Below are positions 49,356 through 54,074 of a stretch of 54,074 bases of DNA, in pieces. The stretch's first letter is position 1. Every line of letters begins with the position of its first letter. Made by a program: the position numbers and the translations under genes. The stretch comes from Sphingomonadales bacterium (GTDB lineage: Bacteria > Pseudomonadota > Alphaproteobacteria > Sphingomonadales > Sphingomonadaceae): contig JAIYAA010000077.1 of NCBI GenBank assembly GCA_027489295.1, positions 1 to 54,074 of the forward strand. Reading direction: 5' to 3'. The notes under the pieces were generated by a model. The model was not told the DNA's origin, did not search any database, and was given only the letters and a program-made list of their open reading frames with translations.

Positions 49356-51467
49356 TCACGACTCGAGATCTTCTGCAAATCGCCGGAGCATGTCGAAAGC
49401 CCCGAACGCGGCGGCCTTCGCGTTCATGCCGTCGCCGCCCAAAGCTTCGACGCTGCTCGATAGACTGGCCGGCAGAATCTCGAGCTCGACGGTCCGGAAT
49501 TCGCCAAGCTTCGCGTGTCTTTCCGCGACCTCCACTTCACGTAGGTGGGACCCGATCATCGCGACGGACGGCGGGCTGTCGAGGAACTGCAGCAGATCTT
49601 CGGACGTTGGCGTCGGTCCTGACCAAAGTTTGTGCTCGAAGATAGTCTGGCGGATTGGCGGCAGACCGGGGACTCGGTGCGTGGAGTATACTCCCGCCTC
49701 ACCGGCTGCGAAGAACGTGGCCAGCGCCATCTGGTCTGTGAAATAGGTGCCCCCGACCTGCCCAGCGCTTTGAAGCGGCATGGCGCTGACGACGCATGGT
49801 ATCACCTCAAGAGGCTGGCAGCCCTCGCCGAATAGGTCGATGCGCGCGCTCGGCCAACTTCGGATGCCGTCGGCGATGCGACGCGCTTGGGCCGAAGCCT
49901 GCAACATCCACTCTCGGAGCCGCCACACGCTCGCGGGGTCCACGCCGAATGTCGTCCTGGTCTTGCACTCGAACAGGAAGATGCGGCGGTCCAACCGTAT
50001 CGCCGCATCTACCTCATATGTCTCCCGCCCGCACACAATGGTGCCATGCACGGGCGTCAGCCCCCAATCTGCTAAGTTTTGCCTAAAGCGCCGCTCGAAG
50101 CGTTTGCCTTTTGCGCCAATCTGGACACGCTTCCGCGCAAACTTGGATAGAATGACTCGCGTGACTTCGCTATTTACGGCCAGTGGGCCCATTAAGAGCA
50201 ACTGACCGTCGGCCATCCTCATGATCGGGTCGTCGACGACGTCGACAGATCCACGCCCAAACGTCACATTCGACACGAACCTCTTTGCCTTTTCCGTAGA
50301 CAGGCCTAGGTTGACCAGCCGATGTGTGAGATCAGCCTCATCGAGGTGGACTAGCAAGCGGGTGGCGGCACCTTCCGACCGTCCGGCAATCATCGCGAGG
50401 TGCTCGATGACGGAATAACCCCGGAGCCACTCGACGAGCGTCAGTCCAAGATACTGGCTGGTGTCCTCGCGCGGCTCGACTGCCAGCAGAACCTCAAGCG
50501 CGTGGTAGGCATAGATCTCCGTTGCCGAGACGGTCGCCTCGGGCATCAGCGGCGCTGAACCGTCGATTCCAACGGCACATAGATGAGCATCTTCTCTGTA
50601 AATCAGCTGGTTCAAGATCGACGTGATCTCGACCGAAAGCTGTTCGTGAGCAATGTGTGCGAGCAATCGCCAACCCATGGCCTCACGAGTTGGCGACATG
50701 CTGCGGACGATCTGACCGCAGTCCTCGGTCTCATGCAGGGCGCAGCCGAGGAATCGCGCGCCGGTCTCCATCCGCCGCCACATTTCCCACATCTCGCTTA
50801 GTCTGGTGAGATTGGCCGCGTTGACCTTCGGAGACATCTGAGAGGGGCGGCGGGGGAGGATGATCGCTCCGCCTGGATCGTGCCAGCCGTGACGTGCTGC
50901 CAGCGTGCGTACGCAAATTGATGTCGTCGAATTGACCATCGCCATCAACTCGTCGGCCCTGTAGTCGCAGCCGTCGGAGGCAGGCAGCGCGAACACGGAG
51001 CCGTCGATCATTGGCGTCGCCGCCGCGCGATGGTCAAGCTCGCCAAGTAGCCAATCGACTAGATCAGCGGCGCGGTCCAGAACTGCCCACAGCCAAGCTT
51101 CTGGTGGTGCGTCAGCGAGTACCGCGTCCAACTCATTGGATAGACGGTGATATCCGCTCTCGATGATTCCGATGAGTTGCGCTGCGCTCGCTGCGGAGGC
51201 GGCCGCCTCGTCACCGTGCAGGGCGCGTAGTCCGGCGGCTAGCTCGGCCAAAGCGACATCTCGCTTCTCTGACCGAGCATCTTTGCGCATCGTCTGTACG
51301 ATGCCAGAGCGCAGAATGAGCGCGGGCATCCGGCATGCATCCGCGTGGTCGAGCGTTCCGATCGCGCCGAGCAACTCCCTAGGGTCCAGCTCGGCCGCAA
51401 ATCGATCGACCATCAACTCAAGAGAGTTCCCCGCTCGCTTCGACTTCAATGGCTTGGCCGATTGCAC
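49356..51467 (-). CDS. Large PD-(D/E)XK-domain protein of unknown system
   Basis: This 703-residue protein has a large helical N-terminal region (about 1-430) of unknown family and a C-terminal PD-(D/E)XK domain: FERRFRQNLADWGLTPVHGT, then D487 in ETYEVDAAIRLD and E500-C-K502 in FLFECKTRT. It is on the same strand as the six-gene operon and ends 219 bases before the first ATPase start, so it may have its own transcript or form the head of the locus. The start is GTG at 51467 with only a weak ribosome binding site. It is probably a nuclease of the same island; no known system matches clearly. Confidence 0.68.
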   Translation of the reverse strand: MQSAKPLKSKRAGNSLELMVDRFAAELDPRELLGAIGTLDHADACRMPALILRSGIVQTMRKDARSEKRDVALAELAAGLRALHGDEAAASAASAAQLIGIIESGYHRLSNELDAVLADAPPEAWLWAVLDRAADLVDWLLGELDHRAAATPMIDGSVFALPASDGCDYRADELMAMVNSTTSICVRTLAARHGWHDPGGAIILPRRPSQMSPKVNAANLTRLSEMWEMWRRMETGARFLGCALHETEDCGQIVRSMSPTREAMGWRLLAHIAHEQLSVEITSILNQLIYREDAHLCAVGIDGSAPLMPEATVSATEIYAYHALEVLLAVEPREDTSQYLGLTLVEWLRGYSVIEHLAMIAGRSEGAATRLLVHLDEADLTHRLVNLGLSTEKAKRFVSNVTFGRGSVDVVDDPIMRMADGQLLLMGPLAVNSEVTRVILSKFARKRVQIGAKGKRFERRFRQNLADWGLTPVHGTIVCGRETYEVDAAIRLDRRIFLFECKTRTTFGVDPASVWRLREWMLQASAQARRIADGIRSWPSARIDLFGEGCQPLEVIPCVVSAMPLQSAGQVGGTYFTDQMALATFFAAGEAGVYSTHRVPGLPPIRQTIFEHKLWSGPTPTSEDLLQFLDSPPSVAMIGSHLREVEVAERHAKLGEFRTVELEILPASLSSSVEALGGDGMNAKAAAFGAFDMLRRFAEDLES

Positions 51468-51974
51468 CTCTTAATATCTCCGCTCGTGCTACGGACTGCC
51501 TGCACTCCTGCTAGTCCGCGGAGTTTCTATGTGCTGCTATAGGTTATCGATAGAAAACAGGCGGCGTTAGTTGATAGAATTAACAACCGATGGCACACTG
51601 CCATATATCATAATGGTTTGGGCGGCATTGTCTGCCACGTGGGATGCCAAATTGCTATCAGAATTCGGACCTGGGAAGGGCTTCGCAATTATAACCCGTG
51701 CCACATTGCACTTTGCGCTCCTATGCGAACTGTGGGGCTTAATCCACCCACCCGAAGAAACGTATTGAAAATCAATTCTTTGCTAAGAAATGGGGCTCTC
51801 TCGCGCAAACCCGTTTTCAATCGGTGAAGGAGGTTGTGCGATTAGCGAAACGCACACAGGCAGACCCCCACGAATCGTCTTGCCAAGAGCTTATTTGAGC
51901 GCATTTCATCCGACGATGTTCTCCGTACATTTTCAGTACGGCCGTCGCGCTGCTGCGCTAAGTCATTGAAAAGG

Positions 51975-52018
51975 TGGCGCACCCGATAGGATTCGAACTT
52001 GTGGCCTCTGCCTTCGGA
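51975..52018 (-). pseudogene. Degenerate tRNA 3' half (tRNA-Arg-like)
   Basis: The minus strand reads TCCGAAGGCAGAGGCC, then ACAAGTTCGAATCCTATCGG and GTGCGCCA, the variable/T-arm/acceptor part of a tRNA with encoded CCA, most like tRNA-Arg. Two positions in the T stem no longer pair (ACAAG versus CCTAT, instead of ACAGG/CCTGT), so it is decayed and lacks the 5' half. Such tRNA 3' halves are usually left as attachment sites by a different integrated element. Confidence 0.65.
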
Positions 52019-52224
52019 GTACGAAGGAACAGCAATACGCAAAAGCGCCTCGCGTCGCAACAGCGCGCCCCAAGATGAGGGCAGTCGAAAATCTAGCGGC
52101 CAGTTCGGGATCGGCCATTTCCATCATATGAGCACTAATCGGCCACCCCGAATCATGTCCAGAAAGTACCAAGAAGGTTCGTTGGGCGAGGGTTCGTGTC
52201 CGGGTTTCGGACCAGATTTTTTCG

Positions 52225-52246
52225 TGGGCCACGAAGGGGCCACGGA
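52225..52246. repeat. Right arm-type integrase repeats
   Basis: TGGGCCACGAA (52225-52235) is directly followed by GGGGCCACGGA (52236-52246), two direct copies of the motif found beside the integrase at 3189-3214. They lie about 53 bases inside attR and mark the right end of the element. Confidence 0.65.
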
Positions 52247-52298
52247 TCGCAGGCCCCGCCAAAACCCACGCTTTTCTGCGGGTTACAGCACCCGATGT

Positions 52299-52318
52299 GA
52301 GTCCCGTAAGCGGCACCA
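52299..52318 (+). repeat. attR core
   Basis: GAGTCCCGTAAGCGGCACCA matches the 3' end of tRNA-Thr (3065-3084) at 19 of 20 positions in the same orientation. It sets the right boundary of the 49-kb element. Confidence 0.88.
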
Positions 52319-52750
52319 TCCCTCTCAGGAGCAAATCTGCCGAGCCCTTGCGGAAGGGGCTTTCCCGTGGGTCGGGCGTGGGTCCTTTGTGGGAAGGCTT
52401 TGGGAAGCAGTTTTGCCACCGGTATGGATTCTGCTTGATCGCCGCTCTGCTGGGTTTCGAGTCCGAGTACCGTCGAGCAGGCGGTGGGCCTCGCCATAGG
52501 GGAGCACCTGGTGGCGGGCAACGACGGCGGCGCGATCGTCCTCTGGCGCCGCACCGGCCGGGGCGGGTGCGCGTCAGCCCAGGAATGGAAATCGGATGCC
52601 CTTACGGCAACCTGTGCGCGCATCCGCGGTGCCGAGGGGCCTTCGCGTGTCCATATCGCGTCGCGCCTGGGCTATTGCCCTGCCGCAGCCCCTCGAACCG
52701 CAGCGCTCGCCGCAGTCCGGGGGCCTCGTGCACCTGTCGGTTGCGCGGAG

Positions 52751-54074
52751 TCAGTTTCCGGCGCCGGGCCGCCCGATCCGGAATTCCCTGGGCGGCGTCG
52801 CGCCCAGCAGGTTCTCGACGAAATAGTCCCAGCGACGCCGCATCATGTAATTGGACTGGTCGCCATAGCCGTGGTGCGCGCGCGGGAAGAGGACGAGGTC
52901 GAAGTCCTTGTTGGCCTTCTGCAGCGCATCCACCACCAGCAGCGTTGCGGAAACGGGCACGTTGTCGTCGAGCATGCCGTGCGCCAGCATCAGCTTGCCC
53001 TTCAGGTTCTTGGCGATGTCCTGATTGGCCTGCAGGTCATAGTTCGTCTTGTCGCCGGTACGCTCCAGAAGGCCGAGATACTTCTCGTAGAAATCGTCCT
53101 CATAGTTGCGATTGTCGTGATTGCCGCTTTCGGCGATCCCGACCTTGAAGAAGTCGGGATAGAGGAACATCGCCGCCGCCGTCGCATTGCCGCCGCCCGA
53201 ATGGCCCCAGATGCCGACCCGGCTTAGGTCCATCCACGGGTTCCGCGCGGCAAGATCCCGGATGCCGGTGACCTGATCGGGAACGGCCTGCTCGCCCATA
53301 TCGCGGTAATAGAAGTCCTGGAAGGTCTTCGAACGACGCGGCGTGCCCATCCCGTCGATCTCGACAACCGCAAAGCCCAGCTGCGTCAGCGCGCCTGCGT
53401 CCCCCATCGCCGGCGAGAATTGCCGCGAGGCGATCGTCCCCATGAACGGGCCCGGATAAATATAGTCGATGACCGGATATTTGCGCTGCGGATCGAGCGC
53501 CGCCGGCTTGAACAGCAGGCCGTGGCACAGCGTCTTGCCGTCGCTGCACGTGACGGCGATGCTTTCCGGCGGCTGCCAACCGCCTGCCCGCAGCCGCGTC
53601 GCGTCGCCCTTCGCCAGCGGCGCGACGACTACGCCGTCGGCGCGGCGCAGCACGGCGGTCTGGGGTTCCTGCGGCGTCGAGTAGATGTCGACGAAATAGC
53701 GCCCGTCGCTCGACGGGATCGCGATATGGTCCTGCTTCTCGGGGGTCAGCAGCCTGGGTTTGCCGCCCTTCAGGTCGATTGCGTAGATGCTGCGATAATA
53801 AGGATCCGCGCCCGTCTCCCGCCCGACGGCGGCGACCAGCATCTTGCCCGTGCGCTCGTCGATATGGACCGCATGGTCGACATTCCACTGCCCCTGCGTG
53901 ACCTGTCGGATCAGCTTGCCCGTGGCTGCGCTGTAGAGATAATAATGGCCCCAGTCGTCGCGCTGCGACCACCAAAGGATCTCGCCGCGCTCCGAGAGAT
54001 AGCGCCAGTTGATCTCTTCGTCATTGTACCCGCTGTCGAACCAGGTCGGCACGGTCTCGGTGAACAGGTCGCGC
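52751..54074 (-). CDS. S9-family peptidase (dipeptidyl peptidase IV-like), C-terminal part
   Basis: This frame is open from the right window edge to its stop at 52751, about 440 residues; the N-terminus lies outside. The end of the beta-propeller is seen first (EILWWSQRDDWGHYYLYSAA, KLIRQVTQGQW), then the alpha/beta-hydrolase domain with GIWGHSGGGNATAAAM (catalytic Ser), MLDDNVPVSAT (Asp) and RAHHGYGDQ (His). Such prolyl-type peptidases remove dipeptides in the periplasm or outside the cell. It is a chromosomal gene just right of attR and appears untouched by the insertion. Confidence 0.93.
   Translation of the reverse strand, partial: RDLFTETVPTWFDSGYNDEEINWRYLSERGEILWWSQRDDWGHYYLYSAATGKLIRQVTQGQWNVDHAVHIDERTGKMLVAAVGRETGADPYYRSIYAIDLKGGKPRLLTPEKQDHIAIPSSDGRYFVDIYSTPQEPQTAVLRRADGVVVAPLAKGDATRLRAGGWQPPESIAVTCSDGKTLCHGLLFKPAALDPQRKYPVIDYIYPGPFMGTIASRQFSPAMGDAGALTQLGFAVVEIDGMGTPRRSKTFQDFYYRDMGEQAVPDQVTGIRDLAARNPWMDLSRVGIWGHSGGGNATAAAMFLYPDFFKVGIAESGNHDNRNYEDDFYEKYLGLLERTGDKTNYDLQANQDIAKNLKGKLMLAHGMLDDNVPVSATLLVVDALQKANKDFDLVLFPRAHHGYGDQSNYMMRRRWDYFVENLLGATPPREFRIGRPGAGN

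Larger units (their letters stand above)
3065..52318. mobile_element. Integrative mobilizable element at tRNA-Thr
   Basis: An island of about 49.3 kb lies between a 20-base repeat made of the tRNA-Thr 3' end (3065-3084) and an imperfect copy with one mismatch (52299-52318). A P4-type integrase sits at the left end reading inward. GGGGCCACGAA-type repeats, probably arm-type integrase sites, lie inside both ends. The element also carries an oriT-like site, TraC, TraD, a TraA relaxase, ArdC, MucR and AlpA-like genes. No T4SS genes and no coupling protein are present, so it is best described as mobilizable rather than self-transmissible. Cargo is mostly defence, envelope/protease and oxidative metabolism genes. 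The boundaries are direct sequence observations; mobility is inference. Confidence 0.88.
51468..52750. other. Right end of the island and flank
   Basis: No gene is convincing here. The region holds a degenerate tRNA 3' remnant (51975-52018), the right arm-type repeats (52225-52246) and attR (52299-52318). The roughly 430 bases right of attR belong to the chromosome. A 65-codon frame at 51571-51768 has a hydrophobic stretch but no ribosome binding site and is not called. Confidence 0.5.

Noticed and set aside
51571..51768. 65-codon frame near the right end
   Set aside because: TTG start, no ribosome binding site and no family; a hydrophobic stretch alone is not enough.
1..54074. CRISPR array, rRNA operon or riboswitch
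   Set aside because: No regularly spaced repeats, no rRNA sequence and no riboswitch core were seen on either strand.

Overview
The window (GC-rich apart from a few AT-richer genes) looks like chromosome of a sphingomonad-type alphaproteobacterium carrying one large integrated element. Chromosomal genes sit only at the two ends: an NAD-specific glutamate dehydrogenase (5' part) and a PAS_5 protein at 1-2769, then tRNA-Thr(CGT), and at the far right a dipeptidyl-peptidase-IV-like S9 peptidase (52751-54074). Support for the lineage: Ti-type TraA/TraC/TraD, MucR, DUF6118, ArdC and the flanking gene families are typical of Sphingomonadales. This is inference from protein families, not a database result.

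Everything from 3065 to 52318 reads as an integrative mobilizable element. A P4-type tyrosine integrase lies next to tRNA-Thr. The last 20 bases of the tRNA (3065-3084) recur with one mismatch at 52299-52318, and short GGGGCCACGAA-like repeats lie inside both ends. Mobility functions are a second short tyrosine recombinase (21258-21890), an AlpA-like regulator with a frameshift, ArdC, MucR, TraC, TraD, a Q-type oriT and the TraA relaxase-helicase. I see no type IV secretion genes and no TraG coupling protein, so transfer would need a helper.

Cargo comes in blocks, left to right. (1) A small membrane protein and a short DUF4238 protein. (2) A two-gene candidate defence system: an HNH-AAA ATPase fusion coupled to a second HNH nuclease (5811-9082). 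(3) A four-gene tyrosinase operon with a membrane protein, a HEAT-like protein and an SCO-like protein (9711-13329). (4) A metabolic and redox block of two SDRs, a peroxiredoxin-like protein, a GST, LysR, a 6-oxocamphor-hydrolase-like crotonase and an alpha/beta hydrolase (14166-19921). (5) An envelope/protease block: PDZ protein, CHASE2-like protein, secreted protein, POTRA-caspase fusion, trypsin-like protease and lipoprotein (20123-28905). (6) The mobilization block (29453-37627). (7) A defence island (37935-51467). Degenerate intergenic repeats sit at several block boundaries, which suggests modular assembly.

The most striking feature is the minus-strand operon 49136-41508. It holds two paralogous copies of the same three-gene module, ATPase, then small middle component, then PD-(D/E)XK nuclease, and all five internal junctions overlap by 4 or 8 bases. 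The ATPases are SMC/Rad50-like with a central CxxC...CxxC pair, and the small proteins resemble the winged-helix middle components of ABC three-component (ABC-3C, Lamassu-like) systems. A DNA methyltransferase converges on the operon and is divergent from an XRE regulator, with a repeated TATGCGTAT motif between them. A 703-residue PD-(D/E)XK protein lies upstream. A RelA/SpoT-type synthetase and a PIN-like protein complete the island. I consider the duplicated ABC-3C-like operon and the HNH-AAA plus HNH pair the best candidates for undescribed systems.
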